The notes beneath the pieces are model-generated. The model worked only from the letters and a program-made list of their open reading frames with translations. It searched no databases and was not told the origin of the DNA. A DNA stretch of 52,807 nucleotides from Sphingobacteriales bacterium (GTDB taxonomy: Bacteria > Bacteroidota > Bacteroidia > CAILMK01 > JAAYUY01). Of the stretch, positions 17,787 through 26,074 are shown one piece after another. The position numbers and the translations under genes are program-made. Every line of letters starts with the position of its first letter. Within the stretch, counting starts at the first letter, position 1. The stretch spans positions 1 to 52,807 of the forward strand of contig JAAYUY010000193.1 of assembly GCA_012517435.1 (NCBI GenBank), written 5' to 3'.

Positions 17787-18570
17787 AAAATACATGCTTC
17801 AGTGTAATTCAATACCTGAACTGATTTTCAGGAATTCTTCTTCCTTTTCACAAAAAAATGAAACCTCTGTTCTGTTGTTTTTTCAGAAAGAAATTTTAAG
17901 GCCTGATACATTATTGTTTTGCCTGAGTGATAATGAACTGCAACGCTATCAGCATTATTACTTTCAGAAAGATAAGTACAATTTCTTATTGGGTCGGTTT
18001 TGCGTGAAATCTGTTGTAAATCAATGGTATCATATTGATTTGGCGGATATTGAAATCGTACAGCAGGATTCACACAACAAACCATTCATTGACCTGCACA
18101 ATCATCAGTTTTTTTTCAATATTTCACACACGTCTGATATTGTGGCTGTTGCAGTTTCTTCCTCCGATGAGGTAGGTATTGACATCGAAGCCGGTGCTAA
18201 TACAAAAGGGTTTCGTCTGGTGATGAATTCATATTTCACTGAAAATGAAAAGTATGTAATTTTAAACTCTGCCAGCCCTGAAAATGTATTCAAGCAAATA
18301 TGGTCAAGAAAAGAAGCTGTTGTGAAGTTGCTCGGAGGCCAACTGCTCGATCAGATAAAATCATTTGATGTGAGTAAGGAATCATACATTTTTGAAGAAA
18401 AACTAATTCCTCTTCAGCCTGAGATCATCTATCTTCATTCCTTTGAATTAGGAGAAAATGTTTCTGGTTGTGTGGCAAACACAGAAAAAAACAAGGAGAT
18501 TTCGTTCTATCTTGTTGATAATGATATGATCAGATTATGGTCGGAAAGATTAAAAACCCGGCTTACCTAA
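17779..18570 (+). CDS. Sfp-type 4'-phosphopantetheinyl transferase
   Basis: This 263-residue enzyme transfers the phosphopantetheine arm of CoA to the carrier-domain serines. Family motifs are NISHT near 114-118, the Mg-binding GIDIE with Asp135 and Glu137, and WSRKEAVVKLLGG at about 175-187 with Lys178 and Glu179. The start ATG overlaps the NRPS stop by eight bases (ATGGGTGA), so it is the third gene of the same operon and probably activates the three carrier domains of its two neighbours. A second in-frame ATG at 17794 is a possible alternative. The 3' end overlaps pgi on the opposite strand by 21 bases. Confidence 0.92.
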   Translation: MGEKYMLQCNSIPELIFRNSSSFSQKNETSVLLFFQKEILRPDTLLFCLSDNELQRYQHYYFQKDKYNFLLGRFCVKSVVNQWYHIDLADIEIVQQDSHNKPFIDLHNHQFFFNISHTSDIVAVAVSSSDEVGIDIEAGANTKGFRLVMNSYFTENEKYVILNSASPENVFKQIWSRKEAVVKLLGGQLLDQIKSFDVSKESYIFEEKLIPLQPEIIYLHSFELGENVSGCVANTEKNKEISFYLVDNDMIRLWSERLKTRLT

Positions 18571-19854
18571 TAATGTAAACATATTCTTTTTGTAAGCCTC
18601 AACTCCCGGCTGGTCGAAGGGATTGATATCATTAAGATAACCGCTGATTGCACAGGCTGTTTCAAAGAAATAAATCATTTGGCCGAGATAATATTCATTA
18701 AGCGATGGAATGATGACTTCAATATTGGGAACATCTCCTTCGATATGAGCCATCTGGGTTCCTTTCATGGCCTTTGCATTGACAAATCCGAGTGTTTTAC
18801 CGGCCAGATAATTCAAATCATCATCATTATTCGTAAATGACGGTATCTCGACACTTTTGGCAGGCCTGACAATGTTCAGAACCGTCTCAAACATCAGCCT
18901 TTTGCCTTCCTGAATATATTGACCAAGTGAATGTAAATCAGTCGTAAAGATAACGCTTGCCGGAAAAAGTCCTTTTCCTTCTTTTCCCTCACTTTCACCA
19001 AATAATTGTTTCAGCCATTCCATAAAGTAAAACATTTGGGGCTGATAGGTTACAAACAATTCAATAAGATAACCTTTTTTTTCAAGGCTCATGCGGGTCA
19101 GAGCGTAGTCGTTTATCAGCATTTCTGGAAGATGATGATGGTCGTAATATTCCTTCATCATCCTTTTTGCCCCTTCAATAAGATTTCTGATGTTAAATCC
19201 GGCTGCGGCAATTGGGAGAAGCCCAACGGGTGTCAGAACCGAATATCGTCCTCCGATATCATCGGGAATGATAAAAGAGGAAAAGCCGTATTGTGATGCA
19301 ATTTTTCGCAAAGCACCTTTTTTTTCATCAGTAATACAAATTACCCTGTTTTTAATCTGCTTTTCACCATATTTTTCAAGCAGGTGAGAGAATAACAGAC
19401 GAAAGGCAACAGCAGGCTCAGTAGTTGTTCCGGATTTGGAAATAACAATGACAGCGTAATCCACATTATTCAGATATTCCAGCAATCCGGCATGATAATC
19501 ATCAGATAGATTAAAACCGGCAAATAAAATCTGTGTATAATCCTTTTTATCAAATGAAAACGGGTTGCTTAAAGCTTCAATGACAGCCCTTGCCCCGAGA
19601 TAGGAACCTCCAATACCAATCACTACGATGGCCTGAGAAATTTTTCTCAGCGATTGAGCAGATTGTTCAATCGCTTCCAGAAGACTTTCAGGCATAAAGT
19701 TATCAATATGCAGCCAGCCGGTAAATTCATTTCCCGCTCCTGATTTTTCCAATAACATCCGATGACAGGAGGGTAGTTTTGATTTTAACTGCTCGTAAAT
19801 TACATCAGAAATATATTTTTTACTTAACGAGGTATCTGTTTTAATTAATTCCAT
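18550..19854 (-). CDS. pgi: Glucose-6-phosphate isomerase
   Basis: Pgi interconverts glucose-6-phosphate and fructose-6-phosphate in cytoplasmic glycolysis and gluconeogenesis. The 434-residue length fits the short bacterial type. Motifs include GIGGSYLGARAV, the phosphosugar-binding VISKSGTTTEPA, DDIGGRYSVLTPVGLLPIA, and the C-terminal QPGVEAYK. ATG 19854 is chosen over an upstream TTG at 19899 because a TAnnTTTG -7 box at 19897-19904 overlaps that TTG, so a transcript would begin downstream of it. The gene converges with the PPTase and their coding ends overlap by 21 bases with no room for a terminator between them. Confidence 0.95.
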   Translation of the reverse strand: MELIKTDTSLSKKYISDVIYEQLKSKLPSCHRMLLEKSGAGNEFTGWLHIDNFMPESLLEAIEQSAQSLRKISQAIVVIGIGGSYLGARAVIEALSNPFSFDKKDYTQILFAGFNLSDDYHAGLLEYLNNVDYAVIVISKSGTTTEPAVAFRLLFSHLLEKYGEKQIKNRVICITDEKKGALRKIASQYGFSSFIIPDDIGGRYSVLTPVGLLPIAAAGFNIRNLIEGAKRMMKEYYDHHHLPEMLINDYALTRMSLEKKGYLIELFVTYQPQMFYFMEWLKQLFGESEGKEGKGLFPASVIFTTDLHSLGQYIQEGKRLMFETVLNIVRPAKSVEIPSFTNNDDDLNYLAGKTLGFVNAKAMKGTQMAHIEGDVPNIEVIIPSLNEYYLGQMIYFFETACAISGYLNDINPFDQPGVEAYKKNMFTLLGKPGF

Positions 19855-19896
19855 GATGGCTGAGTTTTGAAATAATTTGATATTCAATTTCCTATG

Positions 19897-19904
19897 CAAA
19901 ATTA
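19897..19904 (-). promoter_or_regulatory. Candidate -7 box for pgi
   Basis: The minus strand reads TAATTTTG, matching TAnnTTTG, about 43 bases upstream of the chosen pgi ATG. No -33 element is obvious. It decides between two pgi starts, because the more distal TTG lies inside the box. Confidence 0.42.
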
Positions 19905-19950
19905 ATGTTTTTTATCATTCAGCTCCGATTAATCAGGGATATTTTTAAAT

Positions 19951-19984
19951 AAAAAAGCCCGGCAGTGTGATTACTATCGGGCTT
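19951..19984 (-). terminator. Rho-independent terminator after the TAXI gene
   Basis: The inverted repeat AAGCCCG/CGGGCTT (19955-19961 with 19978-19984) is followed on the minus strand by a run of T. It lies 22 bases after the TAXI stop. Confidence 0.75.
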
Positions 19985-20006
19985 GAGATTTTAAAGTGAT
20001 AAAATG

Positions 20007-20999
20007 TCAGGGAAGATTGAATACCTGTTTGGCAACAGGATGTATTTCCCATTTGACATCACTGAAGTTAAAGTCAACCTTTTTCCAGTTGGGGTGTCCT
20101 TTTTCCTGTAGTTTGCCAATATTATTTTTAATAGAAGTGAGCATACGTTTTAAAGCTTCCTTATCTTTGGGCGATTCTTTTGAAATGTCGCTGACCAGCA
20201 GAAGTCTTACGCCAAGTGTTTGAACATCTTCTTTTAACCAGTGGTAAGTGCCTGCAGGAATGCTTGACTGCACATAGTATTCTGTCAGTTTAGGATGGGT
20301 TACAGGGATGAGTTTCAGTTGCTCAAAGGTGGGTGAAAGCCCGTTAAGGTTCAGTACCGGTGCAGAGCCAACAAAGAAAAAGGCATCTATGTTTTTATTG
20401 AGTAAGGCAGGCAAAGCATCTTTGATATTCAGGTCAAACGGAATCCATTCAATACCAGTTTTATCTTTAATAAAATTGGCAGTAACGGCTGTTCCCTGTC
20501 CGGCAGAGCCTATGGCAACTTTTTTACCTTTCAGGTCAGTTAATCCTTTGATTTTAGATGATTTTAAAGTGATCAGGTGAATCTCTTCAACTCCAAGAGG
20601 CATCAGCATCAGAATACTATCAGTGCGTTTGGCATATTTCTTAATGTCTTTCAATTGTTCATTAACCAACACATCGTATTGCATAAAGGCAACCATGGGT
20701 GTTGTGGATTTGTAAAGTCTGTTGAAGTTGTGCTGGCTTCCGGTTGAGGTCAGAATTTCAACGGCTGGCGTGATTTTTTTCTTTAAAACAATGGAATCCT
20801 TATCGTCCCATGTGGTAGTAAAAACAGTGTCGAAGGTTACAATGTCACCGACAACAGACCTGATATCATTACCCATCTGATAGTAGGAACCTTTTTCAAA
20901 ACCAGTAATGATCTGAATTTGTCCCAATACTGACCTGACAGAGAGTAAACCCGTAAAAATCAATAGAAGTACAAGTGTTTTAGCTGTTTTCATAAACAT
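20007..20999 (-). CDS. TAXI family TRAP transporter solute-binding protein
   Basis: This 330-residue protein begins with a signal peptide (hydrophobic residues 9-25, cleavage near VLG-Q). The mature start, ITGFEKGSYYQMGNDI, is typical of TAXI-TRAP periplasmic binding proteins (compare the TGGxxGxYY pattern). Conserved-looking stretches include LKGKKVAIGSAGQGTAVTAN in the middle and SIPAGTYHWL further on. Such proteins bind small carboxylates such as glutamate and hand them to a DctQM-type membrane carrier. No carrier gene is in the window, so this is an orphan, transcribed alone between its own promoter-like box and a terminator. ATG 20993 (third residue) is an equally good start. Confidence 0.8.
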   Translation of the reverse strand: MFMKTAKTLVLLLIFTGLLSVRSVLGQIQIITGFEKGSYYQMGNDIRSVVGDIVTFDTVFTTTWDDKDSIVLKKKITPAVEILTSTGSQHNFNRLYKSTTPMVAFMQYDVLVNEQLKDIKKYAKRTDSILMLMPLGVEEIHLITLKSSKIKGLTDLKGKKVAIGSAGQGTAVTANFIKDKTGIEWIPFDLNIKDALPALLNKNIDAFFFVGSAPVLNLNGLSPTFEQLKLIPVTHPKLTEYYVQSSIPAGTYHWLKEDVQTLGVRLLLVSDISKESPKDKEALKRMLTSIKNNIGKLQEKGHPNWKKVDFNFSDVKWEIHPVAKQVFNLP

Positions 21000-21060
21000 A
21001 CCTTTTTAAAATGTTTGATTTACTTAAAATTATTCGACCAAAACGCACGAATTTTCATTG

Positions 21061-21068
21061 CAAAAATA
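21061..21068 (-). promoter_or_regulatory. Candidate -7 box for the TAXI gene
   Basis: The minus strand reads TATTTTTG, matching TAnnTTTG, about 62 bases upstream of the TAXI gene start. A -33 element was not resolved. Confidence 0.38.
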
Positions 21069-21120
21069 TGGTAATTCAGAAAAAAATCAATCACACGAAA
21101 AAATATTTTCTGATTTTCTG

Positions 21121-21128
21121 TAAATTTG
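21121..21128 (+). promoter_or_regulatory. Candidate -7 box for the T9SS propeller protein
   Basis: TAAATTTG matches TAnnTTTG and lies 30 bases before the ATG at 21159. The AT-rich spacer upstream lacks a clear TTG at -33. Confidence 0.42.
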
Positions 21129-21158
21129 CTGATTATTTAAAAGTTAAATTTTAAAGTT

Positions 21159-22994
21159 ATGGTAAAAAAAATATTGCTATTTATCGTATTAGCCTTGTTT
21201 GGGCTGAATAATCTGAATGCCCAGTGTTTTTTCAAAACATATTCGACAGAACTGCTGAATGAATATCACGAAGGCTTTTACGTAACACCAAAAGGAAAAA
21301 TTGTCTGTCGCTTTTTTGACGGCTTCTCCTTCTTTGACGGTTCAACATGGAAAAACCTTCAAACAACTGCTATCCCTCATGGAAATTCTTTGGCGATGGA
21401 GGAAAACGGAACGGTTTGGCTGGGATCATTTTATGCTGGCCTTACAAAATTTGTGGATACCAACAACATCACCAATTACGATACTTCTGACGGCCTTGCC
21501 TCAATGGAAATTCAAGTGATTAAAATTGCACCTGATGGAAAAATCTGGATTGGTCATTACGGAGGAGGTGTTTCGGTATGGAATGGGACTTCATTTACGG
21601 TTTATGATACCACTAACGGACTTTCTGATATGTTTATCAGACAGATAGCATTCGATAAAAACGGAAAGGTCTATATTGGCAGCATGAATGGAACGGTTGA
21701 TGTTTTTGACGGGATTAAATTTACCAAAATGAATCTTCCTGCAAATGGAGAAATAAATGACATTGCTATTGCAGATAATGGAGATATTTATATCCTGACC
21801 TACGAAATGACAAGCTACATGGATGTTGTTTACAGGTTTGATGGAAATAAATGGTACCAGCTTAATTTTACAAAACTCGGAGCTGAACCTTCCATTAATA
21901 AAATCCTGACAGATCAGGCAAATCATTTATATCTGGCAAGTTATAACGGATTACTGAAATTTGATGGGAAAAATGAATCACTCTACACCCAAAACAGTGG
22001 TTTATTTGCTGATAATGTGTCAAACATGGGCATCACGGAAGACGGAACAATTTATCTGACTTCCAACACAGGTATTACAGAATTCAAACAGGCAACCACC
22101 TTTGTGATAGACATAAAGCAACCCAATGGTAGTACGTATGATGGAAAAATAGTGGTATTCAAAAAAATGAAAGGAGTCAAAGCATTTACTCAGATAGCCA
22201 GCCAGTCTTACACTGCCAGTCCGGCTGTGATAACCGTAAATACTACCGGAGACTTTATAATACTTGTCGAACCCAATGCTTCGGTTAATCCTGATCTGGT
22301 TGGGACCTATTTCGGAGATGTTGACATTTGGGATAAAGCCACCGTTGTTCAGAATCATTTTTGTGAATCGAAAATTGATACCTATGCCGTAAAAGTTATT
22401 CAGATTCCGCCAATGCCTAAAGGGAAAGGGTATATAAGTGGAACGGTAAAATCTACTGATGGCACGAGAGGAGTTGCAGAGCCCATTAAGGATGTTGACG
22501 TTACCCTTAAAAAAGTACCTGGTGGAGTTATCGTAAAAAAGACCAAGACAAATGACAATGGCGTTTATGAATTTACCGAACTCGATACGGCTACTTATGC
22601 CATTTTCGTTGATATTCCGGGTCTTCCTCAGGATACCCCCAGAATTGTGAAAATTACCGAAACGGATACTTCTTTCAAAAACCAGGACTATAAGGTGGAC
22701 AGCACAGGTATTAAAGCCGGAGACTTCAGTGGAATCAAAGAAAAGAGAAATGATTTCAAAGCTTCTGTATATCCCAATCCATTCAGCGATAAGTTGTTTG
22801 TCAGGTTCTTTAACAATGGTATTACCTCTGTTGAAATAGTCAATATTTCCGGGGAGGTGGTGCGTTCGTTTAAAGAAACCGGACATGGAGAAAAGATAAT
22901 GACTATCAATTTCAGCGATCTTCCTCATGGCCTTTATGTGCTGAAAATCAATAATGGCGAAAAACTTTCTGTATTTACAGTGAGTTCTTATTAA
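21159..22994 (+). CDS. Secreted beta-propeller protein with Carboxypeptidase-regulatory-like domain and T9SS sorting domain
   Basis: This 611-residue exported protein has a signal peptide (residues 1-22, ending LNAQ). Residues of about 40-310 form repeats of the kind found in two-component regulator propellers, with recurring Gly-x-Ile/Val-Trp/Tyr-Ile/Leu-Gly/Ala blocks such as GKIWIGHYGGGVSVWNG. A CarboxypepD-reg/SdrB-like fold follows at about 425-515 (GYISGTVKSTDG, DNGVYEFTEL). The last 75 or so residues are a type A T9SS C-terminal sorting domain (VYPNPFSDKLFV through LPHGLYVLKI). It should cross the outer membrane by type IX secretion and be released or surface-anchored. A terminator follows. 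The ligand of the propeller is unknown. Confidence 0.85.
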   Translation: MVKKILLFIVLALFGLNNLNAQCFFKTYSTELLNEYHEGFYVTPKGKIVCRFFDGFSFFDGSTWKNLQTTAIPHGNSLAMEENGTVWLGSFYAGLTKFVDTNNITNYDTSDGLASMEIQVIKIAPDGKIWIGHYGGGVSVWNGTSFTVYDTTNGLSDMFIRQIAFDKNGKVYIGSMNGTVDVFDGIKFTKMNLPANGEINDIAIADNGDIYILTYEMTSYMDVVYRFDGNKWYQLNFTKLGAEPSINKILTDQANHLYLASYNGLLKFDGKNESLYTQNSGLFADNVSNMGITEDGTIYLTSNTGITEFKQATTFVIDIKQPNGSTYDGKIVVFKKMKGVKAFTQIASQSYTASPAVITVNTTGDFIILVEPNASVNPDLVGTYFGDVDIWDKATVVQNHFCESKIDTYAVKVIQIPPMPKGKGYISGTVKSTDGTRGVAEPIKDVDVTLKKVPGGVIVKKTKTNDNGVYEFTELDTATYAIFVDIPGLPQDTPRIVKITETDTSFKNQDYKVDSTGIKAGDFSGIKEKRNDFKASVYPNPFSDKLFVRFFNNGITSVEIVNISGEVVRSFKETGHGEKIMTINFSDLPHGLYVLKINNGEKLSVFTVSSY

Positions 22995-23012
22995 AACAGT
23001 TTTTCAAAACTT

Positions 23013-23047
23013 AAAAGGGTTGGTTGAAAAAACACCAGCCCTTTTTT
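23013..23047 (+). terminator. Rho-independent terminator after the propeller gene
   Basis: AAAAGGGTTGG (23013-23023) pairs with CCAGCCCTTTT (23034 onward) with a single wobble and is followed by a T run. It lies about 20 bases after the stop. Confidence 0.8.
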
Positions 23048-23136
23048 TATTTGCTTAATTATATCCGATAGCTGTATATTGTGGTGCATTTTTTTGTTAA
23101 AAATTCTGATTATTTTCAGCGATTAAACAGTTTCTG

Positions 23137-25458
23137 ATGAAGATTCGATGGTTAACTGGTATCCTTTTACTGTGTTTTCTTTTCAACAACACAATGACAT
23201 TTTCACAATCAAAAGATAGCCTGCTGAAGGTTTTAAAGGAGGCAAAAACTTCCAGAAAGGCTGAGGTCTATCTTCAACTCTCTGATGTGGTAGTAAATGA
23301 CTCTGCTGAGTTGGGTATTTTTTATGCCAACAAAGCTTTGGAACTGGCAAAACGTTTTAAAAACGAGAAAGAAATTGCTGATGCCTATTTCCATCTGGGT
23401 GATGCCTATCTGAATCTGAATGATTTCCAAAATTCATTGCAAAACTATATTAAGTCGTTGAATATCAGGAAAGAATTGAAAGATTTTAAAGATATTGCTG
23501 CTGCTTACAATGGTATTGGAATGGTGTTTTATCTTCAGGGCGAGTATGATAAAGCCATAAAATATTTTACAGCTGCCTGGCAAAATGATAAAAAAGCCAA
23601 TGATTTTGAAAATGCTTCCAAAAGATTGAATAACATTGGAATAGCATATAAAAAAATGGGAGACTTCGATAAAGCCATAGAATATTACAATCAGGCTTTG
23701 AAAATTGACAGGGAAAATAATTTTGAAGCTAATATAGCCATAGACCTGAATAATATCGGAGCCATCCACAAGGCATGGGGAAATTACGAAGAAGCATTGA
23801 AATATTATACTGACGCACTCGGGATAGATAAAAGAATCGGCAAACCTGCCGATGTGGCCATTGACATGAATAATATCGGGATGGTTTATTATTCTCAGGG
23901 AAAATATGATAAAGCCATAGAATATTATATGCAGGCGCTTGAGATTGTCAAACAAAGCGGAGATGAAACGCAGGTTTCCAATTATCTGACCAACATTGGT
24001 TCCGTTTACGACACATGGGGACAGTTCGAAAATGCCCTCGAATACTACACCAAAGCACTGGAACTCGATAAAAAGCTGAACAATGAAGCCAGTGTGGGAG
24101 GCGACTTAAACAATATCGGTTCCGTTTATTTTTCAATGAAAAAATACAGGGAAGCTGTCAGATACTATGAAGAAGCGCTTGAAATATTTACCCGCATGAA
24201 GCAGGAAGGGGCGGTTGCCGTCATCCTGAACAATCTGGCTTCGGTTTACAAGGCTTGGAAGCAATACGAGAAAGCCATTCAATATTACAACAGGGTGCTC
24301 GAAATAGATAAAAAACAGGGGCGACAGGCTGATATTGCTGTTGACCTGAATAATCTTGGACTTGTGTATTATGACCGGAATGAATATGCTTCTGCTCTTT
24401 ACTATCATCAGCAAGCCCTTGAGCTGGCTGAATCCATTAAGGCAACACCAATTATACTAAGCTCATACGGATATCTTTCTGATGCATATTTCAAAATGGG
24501 GAACTACAAAGAAGCATTGAACTTTTACAAACGTTACACTTCACTGAAAGACTCTATTTTTACAGAAGAAAAACACAAGCAGATTGCTGAGTTTCAGACC
24601 AAGTATGAAACCGAGAAAAACAAAGCGCAGATAAAGATACAGCAAACAGAGCTGGCCAAAAAGGATGCTGAAAACAAGCGACAAAAGGCTATTATCATTT
24701 CAGCAGGTATTGTCCTGCTGCTGGTTATCGGCCTGGTTATACAGGTTTACAGGAGCCTGCAACGAAAAAAACGTGACAACGAAATTATTGCCCGTGAAAA
24801 AGCCAAGTCTGAAGAGCTTTTGCTGAATATTCTGCCACTCAAGGTAGTCAACGACCTGAAAGAGACAGGAACAACAGAACCAGAGAGTTTTGAGGAAGTT
24901 TCAGTCTATTTTTCTGATATTGTTGGATTTACAGATACTTCTTCCCAACTGGAGCCAAAGTTTTTGATCAATGAACTGAACGAAATATTTACTGCTTTTG
25001 ACGATATTATGGAAAAATATCAGTGTGAGAGAATCAAAACTATAGGGGATGCATACATGGCCGTATGCGGAATGCCTGTCCGCAATGCCAATCATGCAGA
25101 AAATATTGCCAGAGCAGCCATCGACATTATTCATTACCTGACCGAACGCAATAAAAATTCTAAAATTCAATGGAGGGTGCGAATAGGCATTAATTCCGGA
25201 AAGGTCGTAGGAGGGATAGTCGGGGTGAAAAAATATATTTATGATGTTTTCGGAGATACCGTCAATACAGCATCACGTATTGAAAGCAATGGCAGTCCCA
25301 TGCGTATCAATTGTTCCCATTCCACCTACCTGCTGCTGAAAGATAAATTCAACTTTATTCCCCGTGAACCGGTTGAAGTGAAAGGAAAAGGGATTCTTAA
25401 AATGTATTTTCTTGATTATGAGTCAGAATTTGTAAAAGAAGATTTGCAGACAGTTTAA
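23137..25458 (+). CDS. TPR-repeat membrane adenylate cyclase (class III)
   Basis: The 773-residue protein has a signal or anchor sequence (1-24), about ten tetratricopeptide repeats (about 40-480), a coiled coil, one membrane segment (about 518-538), then a cytoplasmic class III cyclase domain from about 585. Metal-binding Asp594 (YFSDIVGFT) and Asp638 (KTIGDAYM) are present. Lys634 and Asp703 occupy the adenine-recognition positions, and Asn710/Arg714 (NTASRIE) the transition-state positions. The site therefore looks intact and ATP-specific. The TPR part is predicted outside the cytoplasm, possibly sensing a protein partner. The HD-domain gene starts two bases after the stop, so the two are one operon. 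No promoter box is evident. Confidence 0.9.
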   Translation: MKIRWLTGILLLCFLFNNTMTFSQSKDSLLKVLKEAKTSRKAEVYLQLSDVVVNDSAELGIFYANKALELAKRFKNEKEIADAYFHLGDAYLNLNDFQNSLQNYIKSLNIRKELKDFKDIAAAYNGIGMVFYLQGEYDKAIKYFTAAWQNDKKANDFENASKRLNNIGIAYKKMGDFDKAIEYYNQALKIDRENNFEANIAIDLNNIGAIHKAWGNYEEALKYYTDALGIDKRIGKPADVAIDMNNIGMVYYSQGKYDKAIEYYMQALEIVKQSGDETQVSNYLTNIGSVYDTWGQFENALEYYTKALELDKKLNNEASVGGDLNNIGSVYFSMKKYREAVRYYEEALEIFTRMKQEGAVAVILNNLASVYKAWKQYEKAIQYYNRVLEIDKKQGRQADIAVDLNNLGLVYYDRNEYASALYYHQQALELAESIKATPIILSSYGYLSDAYFKMGNYKEALNFYKRYTSLKDSIFTEEKHKQIAEFQTKYETEKNKAQIKIQQTELAKKDAENKRQKAIIISAGIVLLLVIGLVIQVYRSLQRKKRDNEIIAREKAKSEELLLNILPLKVVNDLKETGTTEPESFEEVSVYFSDIVGFTDTSSQLEPKFLINELNEIFTAFDDIMEKYQCERIKTIGDAYMAVCGMPVRNANHAENIARAAIDIIHYLTERNKNSKIQWRVRIGINSGKVVGGIVGVKKYIYDVFGDTVNTASRIESNGSPMRINCSHSTYLLLKDKFNFIPREPVEVKGKGILKMYFLDYESEFVKEDLQTV

Positions 25459-25459
25459 T

Positions 25460-26056
25460 ATGCACTATCAAAAGCTGGAAGAATTTGTTCTGAATAAGTT
25501 AAGGCTGGAACTAGACCCGCGGTTATATTATCATGGGATTCATCATACCCTTGATGTGCTTTCTGCCTGTCGCAAAATTGGCTTTTCTGAAGGAATACAT
25601 GGGGATGAAATGATTTTATTACAGACTGCAGCTTTATTTCACGACATGGGTTTCATCCGACAATATAAAGGTCATGAAGAAGTTTCGTGCCAGCTTGCAG
25701 ATGATATTTTACCCGGTTTTGGATACACCCGCAATCACATTCAGATTGTAAACGAAATGATAATGGCCACCCAGATTCCCCAATCACCAAAATCTTTACT
25801 GGGACAAATCATTTGTGATGCTGATCTCGACTATCTTGGCCGGAATGATTTTGAACCTATAGCTCACAGTTTATTTAAGGAACTTATGGCATTTCAGCTG
25901 ATTAGCGGAGAAGAGCAGTGGAACCGGATTCAGGTCAGCTTTATCAGCAATCACCGCTATTTTACTCAAACAGCCATTTCTCTTCGGGAAGAAAAGAAAC
26001 AAATCCAGCTGAAACGATTGAAAGAGATAGTTGAGGCCTATGATTCGAAGTCCTGA
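25460..26056 (+). CDS. HD-domain phosphohydrolase paired with adenylate cyclase
   Basis: The 198-residue protein keeps HD-superfamily metal ligands: His25, His28 and His29 near the start (YYHGIHHT), the His61-Asp62 pair (AALFHDMGF), GHEE near 71, and a downstream Asp in IICDADLDYLG. Such proteins hydrolyse phosphate esters, including cyclic or other nucleotides. Its start lies two bases after the cyclase stop, so it is almost certainly co-expressed. That pairing suggests, without proving, that it removes the cyclase product or a related nucleotide. A weak hairpin follows the stop. Confidence 0.85.
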   Translation: MHYQKLEEFVLNKLRLELDPRLYYHGIHHTLDVLSACRKIGFSEGIHGDEMILLQTAALFHDMGFIRQYKGHEEVSCQLADDILPGFGYTRNHIQIVNEMIMATQIPQSPKSLLGQIICDADLDYLGRNDFEPIAHSLFKELMAFQLISGEEQWNRIQVSFISNHRYFTQTAISLREEKKQIQLKRLKEIVEAYDSKS

Positions 26057-26071
26057 AAAGGAATTTTTCAG
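26053..26071. terminator. Weak hairpin between convergent genes
   Basis: CTGAAAA and TTTTCAG (26053-26059 with 26065-26071) form a short stem around the HD-gene stop, in the 18-base gap before the convergent T9SS gene. The stem is AT-rich, so it is only a possible bidirectional terminator. Confidence 0.3.
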
Positions 26072-26074
26072 AAA

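Noticed and set aside
7375-18570. Recent horizontal transfer of the NRPS/PKS cassette
   Set aside because: No integrase, IS, tRNA junction or direct repeat was seen at its edges, and base composition was not computed, so I do not claim it.
22020-22928. Long minus-strand open frame (302 codons) opposite the T9SS propeller gene
   Set aside because: It lies wholly antisense to a gene with a signal peptide, repeats and a sorting domain. Its translation shows no family features.
23434-23955. Minus-strand frame opposite the TPR region
   Set aside because: It is a product of the repeated TPR codon pattern on the other strand, not an independent gene.
23500-24500. Apparent DNA tandem repeats with recurring AATAATATCGG-like blocks
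   Set aside because: They are explained by the repeated TPR helices (LNNIG motif) of the encoded protein.
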